Below are positions 50,780 through 58,934 of a stretch of 64,000 bases of DNA, one piece after another. The stretch spans positions 14,445 to 78,444 of the forward strand of contig CAZWXD010000015.1 in NCBI GenBank assembly GCA_964638035.1, read 5' to 3'. The position numbers and the translations under genes are program-made. Below the pieces are notes generated by a model. The model ran no database searches, was not told the DNA's origin, and was given only the letters and a program-made list of their open reading frames with translations. The stretch is from JAGGAG01 sp964638035 (GTDB taxonomy: Bacteria; Gemmatimonadota; Gemmatimonadetes; Gemmatimonadales; GWC2-71-9). The number at the start of each line of letters is the position of its first letter. Within the stretch, counting starts at the first letter, position 1.

Positions 50780-51834
50780 TCCGGGTCGAGGGGCTGGGCG
50801 TGCAGGTGGGGAGCTTCGCCCTGCGCGACGTCACCCTCGAGGTTCCCGCTGGGGGGTATGCCCTCGTGATCGGCCCCACCGGGTGTGGCAAGACCACCCT
50901 GCTGGACGCCGTGGCCGGCCACGCCCGCGTGCAGGCAGGCCACGTGTGGGTGAACGGCCGGGACGTGACGCGCCTGGCCCCTGAACGCCGCGCGCTCGGG
51001 ATTGTCTACCAGCACTACCACCTGTTTCCCCACCTGTCGGTGCGGGCCAACATCGCCTACGGCCTGCGCGGGCGCCCGGGAGGCGGCACGGCGCACCGGG
51101 TGGATGACCTGGCAGCCCTGCTGGGCGTGACCGCCCTCCTCGACCGCCCGGTGCGGGGCTTGAGCGGTGGCGAGCAGCAACGGGTGGCACTCGCGCGGGC
51201 CCTGGCGCCGCGCCCGCAGGTGCTGCTGCTGGACGAGCCGTTCGCGGCGGTGGATCCCGCCACGCGCACGCTGCTCCGCCGGGAGCTGCGCGCGCTGCAC
51301 GCGGCCGAGGGCATCACCACCCTCCAGGTCACGCACGACTTCGATGACGCCCTTCGCCTGGGCGACCTGGTGGCCGTCATGGCCGATGGGCAGGTGCTGC
51401 AGCAGGGCCGGCCCGAGGAAGTCTTCCGCCAGCCCAACTCGGCGTTCGTGGCACGGTTCATCGGGACGGGCAACGTGATTGCGGGGACCGTGGAGCGGGC
51501 CTCGAGCCGTGACGGCCATGGGTCATTCGAGGCGCGGTTCCGGGCCGGAAGGCTGGACCTCGTGGTGATCACCGACCGCACCGGGGCGGTGCATGCCGTG
51601 ATCCGTCCCGAAGACCTGCTGGTGAGCAATGCCCCCCTGCCCCCGTCGGTGCGGAACTGCCTGCAGGCACGGGTGGCAAGGGTGGAGCAGGCTGGCGCGA
51701 TTTCGCACGTGGTGCTCGACGCCGGCGCGGAGCTGGTGGCAGCAGTGACCGGCGCCACGGTGTGTGAGCTCGGGCTCCGGCCCGGCGCGCAGGTCTGGGT
51801 AGGTTTGAAGGCAACCGCGGTCCATGTCGTGTGA
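50776..51834 (+). CDS. ABC transporter ATP-binding protein, molybdate/tungstate-type with TOBE domain
   Basis: A 352-aa ATPase. Walker A GPTGCGKTT, Q-loop YQHYHLFPHLSV, signature LSGGEQQRVALARAL, Walker B VLLLDEPFAAVDP and H-loop QVTHDFDDA are all intact. The C-terminal ~100 residues form a TOBE-type domain (VIAGTVERAS, AVIRPEDLLVSNAPLPPSVRNCLQARV) typical of ModC, WtpC and CysA. Coupled to the permease by overlap. The anion is likely molybdate, tungstate or sulfate; specificity is not readable. Confidence 0.92.
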   Translation: MIRVEGLGVQVGSFALRDVTLEVPAGGYALVIGPTGCGKTTLLDAVAGHARVQAGHVWVNGRDVTRLAPERRALGIVYQHYHLFPHLSVRANIAYGLRGRPGGGTAHRVDDLAALLGVTALLDRPVRGLSGGEQQRVALARALAPRPQVLLLDEPFAAVDPATRTLLRRELRALHAAEGITTLQVTHDFDDALRLGDLVAVMADGQVLQQGRPEEVFRQPNSAFVARFIGTGNVIAGTVERASSRDGHGSFEARFRAGRLDLVVITDRTGAVHAVIRPEDLLVSNAPLPPSVRNCLQARVARVEQAGAISHVVLDAGAELVAAVTGATVCELGLRPGAQVWVGLKATAVHVV

Positions 51835-51857
51835 GGGTTCTGCAAGAAGGAGGTGCC

Positions 51858-52940
51858 ATGCACACCGCTCGCGTCGCCCTGCTCCTCGTCCTGCTGGCCG
51901 CGTGCTCCCGGAGCGACCGCCGCCCGGCGCTCGCCGTTGATTCGGGTCCACCGCCCTTGCCGCAATGGGCCGGCTACGTGTCCCGCTCCGTGGCCGCCGC
52001 GCTGGGCGACTCGGCGTCGAGCATCGAGGGGCTGGCAGCGCATGACGGGAAGCTCTACACGGTCGACTGGAAGGACGGGAGCATCTACCGCCTCACCCCG
52101 AACGACGCGAGCCCGAGCCCGCTCCTCGCGGTGGAGCGCGTCGGGGAACTGGGCACACGGCCCGGTACGGCCATCCTCGGCGTGGTCGCCGATCGACTCG
52201 GCAACCTCTACGCCGCGGCGCCGGCGAGTGGCACCATCTACCAGGTGCGGGGCAGTGCCCTCGGCACCCCCAGCTTCGACACCAGGCGCGATGTGCGGGT
52301 CTTCGCGACCGGCGCCGCGGGAGCCAACGGCCTGGCGTTCGACCGGACCGGCCAGCTCTGGATCACGGGCGGCGACCACAATGCCCTCTACCGGGTGGGG
52401 CCGAAGGGCGGCAAGGTGGTCGGGTTTGCCAGCGGCTATGCCACGATCTCGCCGGACACCACCATGCCGGTCCGGCAGTACGTCACCAACGGCATTGCCT
52501 TCGACTCGAAGGGCAACGTGTACACCGCCAATACCGGCACCGGCGAGATCCAGCGCATCGAGGTGCGGCCGGACTATACGCCAGGGGCCATCACCACCTT
52601 CATCAGGGACACGCTGCTCCTGGGCGCCGACGGCCTCATCATGGACGATGGCGACAACCTCTTTGTCGCGGCCAACTACAACAACTCGCTCTTCCGGGTC
52701 TCGCCGGACGGCAGGCTCGAGCTGGTCACCTCCGACAAGGCCGGGTTGGGCCGGGACGAGGCGGGCGTCCGGGTGGCACCGGGCGGCGAGCGCAAGGGCC
52801 CGAGCGACGTGCTCCGCTTTCCCGCCGAACTCAAGAAGGTCGGCAACACCATCTACATCGCCAACCTGAACTTCAAGGTGGGCGCCAACGCGGGACAGGC
52901 CTTCACGGGAGCCTCGGTTGCCGGGGTCCGCGTGAAGTAG
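51858..52940 (+). CDS. lipoprotein NHL/SMP-30-like beta-propeller
   Basis: A 360-aa envelope lipoprotein (lipobox LLAACSRS) with propeller repeats: SSIEGLAAHDGKLYTVDWKDGSIYRLTP, ILGVVADRLGNLYAAAPASGTIYQV, ANGLAFDRTGQLWITGGDHNALYRV, TNGIAFDSKGNVYTANTGTGEIQRI, ADGLIMDDGDNLFVAANYNNSLFRV. This resembles SMP-30/NHL propellers, with Asp and Asn residues that could bind calcium. No enzymatic proof. An excellent ribosome-binding site (AAGGAGGT) precedes ATG 51858. Eight bases before dinB. Confidence 0.85.
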   Translation: MHTARVALLLVLLAACSRSDRRPALAVDSGPPPLPQWAGYVSRSVAAALGDSASSIEGLAAHDGKLYTVDWKDGSIYRLTPNDASPSPLLAVERVGELGTRPGTAILGVVADRLGNLYAAAPASGTIYQVRGSALGTPSFDTRRDVRVFATGAAGANGLAFDRTGQLWITGGDHNALYRVGPKGGKVVGFASGYATISPDTTMPVRQYVTNGIAFDSKGNVYTANTGTGEIQRIEVRPDYTPGAITTFIRDTLLLGADGLIMDDGDNLFVAANYNNSLFRVSPDGRLELVTSDKAGLGRDEAGVRVAPGGERKGPSDVLRFPAELKKVGNTIYIANLNFKVGANAGQAFTGASVAGVRVK

Positions 52941-52947
52941 TGGTGCC

Positions 52948-54144
52948 ATGCCCCCGCGCCTGATGCACGTGGACCTCGACGCGTTCTTCGTGGAGGTCTG
53001 CCGCACCAGGATGCCGGAACTGCGAGCGGTCGACCTCCTCGTCGTGGGCGGGCGGCGGAATGCCCGCGGCGTGGTACAGTCCGCCTCGTACGGCGCGCGG
53101 AAGTTCGGGGTCCGGGCTGGCATGCCGATCGCCTGGGCGGTGGAACTCTGCCCGGCAGCCACCTTCGTGCAGGGCGAGTTCGTGTGGTATCGCGAGGCCT
53201 CGCGCCGGGTCCGCGACCTCCTGGCAAGCCAGGCGCCCGCCGTGGTCATGGCGGGGCTCGACGAGGGCTACCTCGACTTCACCGGGACCGAGCGGCTGTA
53301 TCCCGTCTCCCTCCTCCCTGTCGCCGAGCAGATTCGTGATGCCGTTGCCCGCGAGGCTGGCCTGGCCGTGAGCATCGGGATCGCCCCCAACAGAATGGTG
53401 GCGAAGATGGCGTCGGATGCCGCCAAGCCGCGCGGCATCATGGAGGTGCGGGCCGGGTGGGAGGAGGGATTCGTGGCCGGGCTTCCGCTGCGGGCCCTTC
53501 CCGGCGTGGGGCCCGCCACCGCGCGCCGCCTGGCCGACCTCGGCCTGGTGGATGCGTGGCAGGTACAGCAGAAGTCGGAGGCCGAACTCACCCGGTTGCT
53601 GGGCGACGACGCCGCGGGCCTCAAGCGGCGGGCGCATGGCCACGGCGGCACCGTCCTGCGGACGGGGCGCCTCCCGCGGTCGGTGAGCCGCGAGACCACC
53701 TTTGCCCATGACATCAGGAGCCTTCATGAACTCGAGGCGGTGCTGTTGCTCTTTGCCTCGCGCGTGGCGGCCCAGCTGCGCGATGAGCACCTGGTTGCCC
53801 GCACCGTGGTGCTGAAGCTCCGCCAGGACGACTTCACCACCGTGACGCGGCGCGTGACACTGGCCGAGGCGACCGACCTGGAGCAGGACCTCTTCCGGGC
53901 GGCGCGACCGTTGCTGGCCCGCGCCTTCCAGGAGGTGCGGCGGCGGGACCGCGGTGCGCGCCTGATCGGGATTGCGGCCACCAACCTCGGCCAGGCCAGG
54001 GAGGCCGACCTGTTCGAGTCACCGGAGCGTGCCCAGATGCGAAAGCTGGCGGCGGCGGTGGATGAGGTGCGGGAGAAGTACGGCGCCAACGCCGTGGCGC
54101 CAGGACGCGTCGTGCCGCTGACCCGGCGCAAGCGCCGCAGCTGA
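52948..54144 (+). CDS. dinB: Y-family DNA polymerase IV
   Basis: A 398-aa error-prone translesion polymerase. Catalytic carboxylates D9 (MHVDLDAFFVEV) and D105-E106 (GLDEGYLDF, in place of the usual SIDE). The helix-hairpin-helix GLPLRALPGVGPATARRLADLGL and the little-finger domain (RSVSRETTFAHDIRSLHELEAV...VLKLRQDDFTTVTRRVTL) are complete. F13 is the steric gate against ribonucleotides. ATG 52948. No SOS box was noticed upstream, and it is probably transcribed with the propeller lipoprotein. Confidence 0.94.
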   Translation: MPPRLMHVDLDAFFVEVCRTRMPELRAVDLLVVGGRRNARGVVQSASYGARKFGVRAGMPIAWAVELCPAATFVQGEFVWYREASRRVRDLLASQAPAVVMAGLDEGYLDFTGTERLYPVSLLPVAEQIRDAVAREAGLAVSIGIAPNRMVAKMASDAAKPRGIMEVRAGWEEGFVAGLPLRALPGVGPATARRLADLGLVDAWQVQQKSEAELTRLLGDDAAGLKRRAHGHGGTVLRTGRLPRSVSRETTFAHDIRSLHELEAVLLLFASRVAAQLRDEHLVARTVVLKLRQDDFTTVTRRVTLAEATDLEQDLFRAARPLLARAFQEVRRRDRGARLIGIAATNLGQAREADLFESPERAQMRKLAAAVDEVREKYGANAVAPGRVVPLTRRKRRS

Positions 54145-54147
54145 ACC

Positions 54148-55701
54148 CTACCGGAGCCGCGCGCGGAGCACAGTCGTGTCGCGCAGGTCGCCGGCGTCGA
54201 AACGCAGGCGCACCTCGCCGGACGCCCGGTCAACCCTGGCGCCGAGCCCGGTGAACGTCGCCACGCGGCCATCCGGTGCGATCGCGCGAACGCTGCTGTT
54301 GGCATAGAGCGGGTAGAACCCGACGGGTACGCGCCTTCCGCCTGCGGGTACGGTGCAGCGGCAGGCGCGCTCGGCGCCGCTCCCCACGTTGATGCGGATC
54401 GACAGGGGCTGCCCCGTCGCGTTGGTGATGCGAGGCTGGAAGAGCGGGCGACTCCCCGCGTCCGCGCGCGCCTCGACCCGGAGCACCTGCTGGCGGGCAT
54501 CCATCACCTCGGTGTGCTGCAGGGCCGCGCCAAGGGGCTGGTCATTCCCCCCGCGCGCCACCACCGCATACCAGGACACCTGGAGGGCCGTGGTGCGCGG
54601 CACCTCCAGCCGGAGCGAGTCACCGGGCGCCACTCGCTGCTCGCCCTCGTGGCCCGCAATGACCGCCACCGGGATGGCCAATCGGTTCACCACGACGAGG
54701 GTTGACCTCACGGTGCTGGCCAGGCCCAGTGCGGCCGCAACCAGGAGCGCCGTGATCACGATGCCCATCGCCACGTGAGCCGGCGGCACCGCACGACGCC
54801 CCTGGGCAGGTGGTTCCTCGACGCCGGCCAGGGCCTGTCGCATCGCCATGGCATCGGGGAAGCGTGTGCTGCGGTCCTTGGCCAGGGCACGCACAACGGC
54901 CCGGGACACGGCGTCGGGAATCCCGCCACGGCGCGAGGCCGGCGTGGGGACCGGGGCGTGCACGTGCTTCCCCACGACTTCCTGGCTGTCCTCCCCTTCG
55001 TAGGGAGGCGAGCCCGCGAGCATCTGGAAGAGCACCGCGCCCACCGCGTAGAGGTCGGCCCGGTGATCCACGTTCCCGTGGCCCAGCGCCTGCTCCGGGC
55101 TCATGTAGGCCGGCGTCCCCACGACAAACCCCGCCTGCGTGGTGGCCGGGACCGCATTGAGCCGCTTGGCAATCCCGAAGTCCACCAGCAGGGTCCGCCC
55201 CGACCTGGCGTCGATCATGACGTTGTCCGGCTTGATGTCGCGGTGAACGATCCCGGCGGCGTGCGCATGCGCCAGTGCGGCCAGCAGGTCGTCCGCGACA
55301 GCCACGGCCCGCTCCACCGGCAGCGGCCCTTCCCGCGCGAGCAGGTCGGTGAGCGTGGAGCCCTCCACCAGCGGCATCGCGTAATAGAGGAGGCCATGCC
55401 CTTCGCCGACGAAGTGGATCGGCAGGATGTTGGGATGGTCGAGTCGCGCCACCGCGCGAGCTTCCTCGCGAAAGCGGGTGCTGGAGCCTGGCGCGAGTGT
55501 CAGGCCCGGGTGCAGGACCTTCACCGCGAGCTGCCGATCGAGGTGCCGGTCGTGCACCCGGTACACCTCGGCGAACCCCCCGCGCCCGAGCAGGTCGAGC
55601 ACCTCATACTGTGCGCCAAGGGCCTGTCCGAGGCGCACGGCGAGCGACTCCTCCACAGGAAGGGTCATGGTCTCGGTGGGTGCCGGGGCAGCGTCCGACA
55701 T
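54148..55701 (-). CDS. membrane Ser/Thr protein kinase (PknB-like)
   Basis: A 517-aa Hanks-type kinase. The domain (~30-300) is complete: GRGGFAEVYRV, AVKVLHPG, HRDIKPDNVMI, VDFGIAK, GTPAYMSPEQALG. One helix (~335-355, AMGIVITALLVAAALGLA) is followed by an extracytoplasmic beta domain with a CRC motif (ERACRCTVPAGGRRVPVGFYPLYANSSVRA) that recurs in the next kinase. The tail is not PASTA. Likely autophosphorylating sensor; ligand unknown. Tandem with a second kinase 27 bases upstream. Confidence 0.92.
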   Translation of the reverse strand: MSDAAPAPTETMTLPVEESLAVRLGQALGAQYEVLDLLGRGGFAEVYRVHDRHLDRQLAVKVLHPGLTLAPGSSTRFREEARAVARLDHPNILPIHFVGEGHGLLYYAMPLVEGSTLTDLLAREGPLPVERAVAVADDLLAALAHAHAAGIVHRDIKPDNVMIDARSGRTLLVDFGIAKRLNAVPATTQAGFVVGTPAYMSPEQALGHGNVDHRADLYAVGAVLFQMLAGSPPYEGEDSQEVVGKHVHAPVPTPASRRGGIPDAVSRAVVRALAKDRSTRFPDAMAMRQALAGVEEPPAQGRRAVPPAHVAMGIVITALLVAAALGLASTVRSTLVVVNRLAIPVAVIAGHEGEQRVAPGDSLRLEVPRTTALQVSWYAVVARGGNDQPLGAALQHTEVMDARQQVLRVEARADAGSRPLFQPRITNATGQPLSIRINVGSGAERACRCTVPAGGRRVPVGFYPLYANSSVRAIAPDGRVATFTGLGARVDRASGEVRLRFDAGDLRDTTVLRARLR

Positions 55702-55728
55702 GGGGCCTGGCAGCGTGCGCTGCCGGTG

Positions 55729-57642
55729 TCAGTTGGGGAGGAAGCTCGGGGTGCTGGCGCGCCGGGCCGGCTTCGGGGCCGGCGGCGGTGCCGCTTCGGC
55801 AACCGGCACCGGCTCGGGCGCGGGGGCAGGCGGCAGCTCGATCACCGCCACCGGCTGGAGGATCGGCTCCTCCACCACCTTGGGGGGCGGCGCCTTCGCT
55901 GCGTAGGCTTGCGAGCGCGTCTGCGGACGGGGCGTCACCGCGACCGCCACGGGGAAGTCCCGCTTGTCCACCTGGATCGCCGCGTCGCCACGGGCATCCA
56001 CGCGGGCACGGAAGCCGTTGTAGCGCGCCTGGCGTCCTGCCTTGTCGCGGACCCGGACCTCCGCGTCATCGCTGAGCTGGTAGTACCCCAGCCACACCGG
56101 GGCGTCACCGGCGGCCACCTCGCAGTCGCAGAGCCAGTCGCCGCTGGCCGAGGCGACCCCCACCGTGAGCACCATTCCCGAGGTATTGGTGATGTGCGGG
56201 GCGAACCATGAGCCCCCCGCAGCGGCCAGGTCGATCGACCGGTGAAGCGATCCCTGCGGATCATCGATCCTGATGTTCCCGCGCAGGACTTCTCCCATCG
56301 GCTTGCCTGCGGCTGACACCGGCCTCACCATGGCCCAGTCGGCGGCCAGCGCCTCACCAGCGGGCACCTCGAGGCGCATGCTGTCACCCGGCTGTACCAG
56401 CTGCGCCGGGCGACGGCCCTGGGTAACCCACACCGGGCTCATCAATTGGTTGTCGATCACCAGGCTGGCCGAACCGGCCCCGCGGCCGAAGGCAAGCCAG
56501 AGCGCGGCCCCCGCAGCGAGTGCTGCGGGGATGGCAGTCCAGCGCGGCAGCCGGCGCACCGGTGCGGCAACGCGCGTGGGCTGCGTGGGCGATGGCCCCG
56601 CCGGCGTGATGGGCGCCGCCAGTACCACCGGTGACCGAAGGCCGGTCTCGATGCGCGCGACGATGCGCGCGGCCGTCACCTTGTCGGCTGGCGCCGTCGC
56701 CAGGCCGGCGCGCAGCGCCTCCACCACGTGCCCCGCCGAGGGGAACCGGTCGGCAGGATCCTTGGCCATGCAGCGGACGATCACGTCGGACATCCACTTG
56801 GGGATGCGCGCATTCAGGTGGCTCGGCACGGGCACGGGATGGCTCAGGTGCTTGCCCACGATCTCCTGCGACGTCTTGCCGTCGAACGGCGGCGCCCCGG
56901 TGAGGAGCTGGAACACCATCGCGCCAAAGGCGTAGAGGTCGGCGCGGGCGTCCACCGTGTCACGGCCCAGGGCCTGCTCCGGGCTCATGTAGAGCGGCGT
57001 CCCCACCACGAAACCGGCCTGGGTGTGGGTCGCCACGCCATCGAGGCACTTGGCGATGCCGAAGTCCACGAGCAGCGGCCGTCCGCTCGCCGTTTCGAGC
57101 AGCACGTTGTCGGGCTTGATGTCGCGGTGCACGATGCCGAGGCTGTGGGCGTGCTCGAGTGCCTCGAGCACCGGGATGACCAGCTGCGCCACGAGGAGGG
57201 CATCGAGCGGTCCCTGCGCCACCAGCAGGTCGGCGAGGGTGCTCCCTTCCACGAAGGACATCACGTAGAACACGAGGCCATCCGCCTCACCCACGAAATG
57301 GATCGGCACGGTGCCCGGATGGTTCAGGCGGGCGATCGCACGGGCCTCCTGCTTGAAGCGCGCGCGCATGCCGTGGGTCCATGCCACGTCAGGACGGAGC
57401 ACCTTCACCGCGAGGCGGCGGTCAAGTTCGATGTCGCAGATCTCGAAGACGTCGGAGAAACCGCCCTGCGCCAGGCGCCGGACCACCACGTACTGGGCAC
57501 CCAGCGCCTCGCTCAACCGACTGATGAGGTCAGCGTCCCCGGCGTCCGTGATGGTGACGTCGCAGACGCACTGGCCCGCCGCACCCCCGCAGCGGGAGCA
57601 CGTGACGCCGGTCACCGGAGAAGCCGGAAAGGAAGCGGTCAT
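55729..57642 (-). CDS. membrane Ser/Thr protein kinase with N-terminal Cys motif
   Basis: A 637-aa paralogue of the downstream kinase. An N-terminal zinc-ribbon-like segment (VTCSRCGGAAGQCVCDV) precedes a complete kinase domain (AQGGFSDVFEICDIELDRRLAVKVL, HRDIKPDNVLL, VDFGIAKCL, GTPLYMSPEQALG). One helix (WTAIPAALAAGAALWLAFG) leads to an extracytoplasmic beta domain with DWLCDCEVAAGDAPVWLGYYQL, the counterpart of the CRC segment in the neighbour, then a Pro/Ala-rich tail. Gene duplication is evident from shared architecture. Confidence 0.92.
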   Translation of the reverse strand: MTASFPASPVTGVTCSRCGGAAGQCVCDVTITDAGDADLISRLSEALGAQYVVVRRLAQGGFSDVFEICDIELDRRLAVKVLRPDVAWTHGMRARFKQEARAIARLNHPGTVPIHFVGEADGLVFYVMSFVEGSTLADLLVAQGPLDALLVAQLVIPVLEALEHAHSLGIVHRDIKPDNVLLETASGRPLLVDFGIAKCLDGVATHTQAGFVVGTPLYMSPEQALGRDTVDARADLYAFGAMVFQLLTGAPPFDGKTSQEIVGKHLSHPVPVPSHLNARIPKWMSDVIVRCMAKDPADRFPSAGHVVEALRAGLATAPADKVTAARIVARIETGLRSPVVLAAPITPAGPSPTQPTRVAAPVRRLPRWTAIPAALAAGAALWLAFGRGAGSASLVIDNQLMSPVWVTQGRRPAQLVQPGDSMRLEVPAGEALAADWAMVRPVSAAGKPMGEVLRGNIRIDDPQGSLHRSIDLAAAGGSWFAPHITNTSGMVLTVGVASASGDWLCDCEVAAGDAPVWLGYYQLSDDAEVRVRDKAGRQARYNGFRARVDARGDAAIQVDKRDFPVAVAVTPRPQTRSQAYAAKAPPPKVVEEPILQPVAVIELPPAPAPEPVPVAEAAPPPAPKPARRASTPSFLPN

Positions 57643-57903
57643 TCCCTTGCATCGTGCATGGCCGCGCCGGGCGCGCCCCCATGGGCCCCCTGGCGGGCGC
57701 GGGAAACTGCCGCCTACCCAGGGTATCCAAGCGCTGATTCCACGCTAAGTTGGAGCATCGTCCCGGTCCGGCGGCCAGGGGCCGGCCGCACGCAGGACAC
57801 ACCCCGAGGGGGCACAAACGGTGCCACCTGCGGTTTCCACGGGAAACGCGCGCCGCTGCGGCGCGGTGGCAGGCGCCGGGATACACACACGCCGGGACAG
57901 CGC

Positions 57904-58146
57904 ATGAATGACATGATGCCGGTGGCGTACGCGGTGGGAGCACTCGTGCTCGGCGGCTACGCGCTCATCCTGTACCGGACCAACCGGGTGAGGGGGCGCA
58001 TGTTCGCCTGCCTGTCGCTTGCCCTGGCCCTGGGGTACGCGGAGCAGGCGCTCGGCGTCCCGGCGCTGCGCTGGGTGAGCTGGGGCTTCCTGGCCCTGGC
58101 CCTGGTGTTCATGGCCCTTGGACGCCGGCAGGCAACTGGCGACTGA
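57904..58146 (+). CDS. small two- to three-helix membrane protein
   Basis: An 80-aa hydrophobic protein: MPVAYAVGALVLGGYALILY, a basic loop TNRVRGR, MFACLSLALALGYAEQAL and WVSWGFLALALVFMAL. A weak ribosome-binding site (GGGACAG) precedes ATG 57904. Similar short membrane proteins are common but uncharacterised. Divergent from the kinases and followed by a strong hairpin. No function proposed. Confidence 0.6.
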   Translation: MNDMMPVAYAVGALVLGGYALILYRTNRVRGRMFACLSLALALGYAEQALGVPALRWVSWGFLALALVFMALGRRQATGD

Positions 58147-58172
58147 ACGGCGGGAGTTGTGCCCACGACGAC

Positions 58173-58205
58173 GCAGGGGGTGCGGCCGCTCGCCGCACCC
58201 CCTGC
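58173..58205. terminator. perfect 14-bp hairpin between convergent genes
   Basis: GCAGGGGGTGCGGC (58173-58186) pairs completely with GCCGCACCCCCTGC (58192-58205) across the 5-base loop CGCTC. It lies between the small membrane protein and the convergent lipoprotein. No T-run, but stem strength and position fit a bidirectional terminator. Confidence 0.6.
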
Positions 58206-58246
58206 CGTGTCACGGTGCGCCGCCACTCCGCAGCGCCGAGTACAGG

Positions 58247-58702
58247 TCAGTTGCTGGTCGAGTCCGCCCCGCGATTCCGCTCGAACGTCCCCGTGCGGTC
58301 GAGCGTCAGGTTGGTGCCCGCCGTGGGATCCACGTTCTGCACCCGGATCTCGAAGACGCCGTCGTTGCGGGCGTCGTAGTCCGTCACCGTTCCCATGCCG
58401 AGCGCGCTCCCCCGCTGCCCCTGCACGATGGGAATCGGGAGTGGTGCCTGGGCGCCGGGCGTCAGGGCCCGCACCGTGAACGTGACCCCCGAGGCGCTGG
58501 CACTCGCGCGGTAACGGTAGCCATTGCAGAGCAGGACCCGCCCGAAGTCAGCCTGGCTGTTGAAGAACTGCGAGAATACCCGCCCATCCTTCTGGGCCTG
58601 GCAGGCCGCGGCGACATCGGCTGGGGCCACCGACACCTGCTGCCCGCCACCGCCACCAGCACACCCCGCCAGGACCAGGCTTGCCATCACGAGACGACGC
58701 AT
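58247..58702 (-). CDS. small lipoprotein, unknown function
   Basis: A 151-aa lipoprotein (lipobox LVLAGC, then Gly/Gln-rich linker). The mature part is beta-rich (FGRVLLCNGYRYRASASASGVTFTVRALTPG, VTDYDARNDGVFEIRVQNVDPTAGTNLTLDRTG) with two Cys (ACQ and LLCNG) that could pair. No family recognised. ATG 58702 gives a standard signal; a longer frame upstream has no protein character. Divergent from the prolyl oligopeptidase. Confidence 0.7.
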   Translation of the reverse strand: MRRLVMASLVLAGCAGGGGGQQVSVAPADVAAACQAQKDGRVFSQFFNSQADFGRVLLCNGYRYRASASASGVTFTVRALTPGAQAPLPIPIVQGQRGSALGMGTVTDYDARNDGVFEIRVQNVDPTAGTNLTLDRTGTFERNRGADSTSN

Positions 58703-58884
58703 ACGGTTGTTGCTCCCATGGTTGATGGACGAACGGTGTGCATGCCGGGCGCCCGGGAGACGACAGGGCACGCTGCGCTGGCACACGTTGTACGCCGGAG
58801 AAGCTACCGCGGCCCCGCCCGGTCCACCAGCACACGAGAGGGACGACGAGCACCCGCGTCCCGGCGTGCCGGCCACATTGTCGT

Positions 58885-58890
58885 TAGAAT
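58885..58890 (+). promoter_or_regulatory. candidate -10 of the prolyl oligopeptidase gene
   Basis: TAGAAT in the context CGTTAGAATC, the same 10-mer as upstream of the DPP IV gene (23932-23941). It is 45 bases before the ATG here and 49 there. No clear -35 at normal spacing. Confidence 0.4.
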
Positions 58891-58934
58891 CGTCCAGCCA
58901 GCTCGCCCCGCACTCCCTTCGTGAGGGTCGTCGC

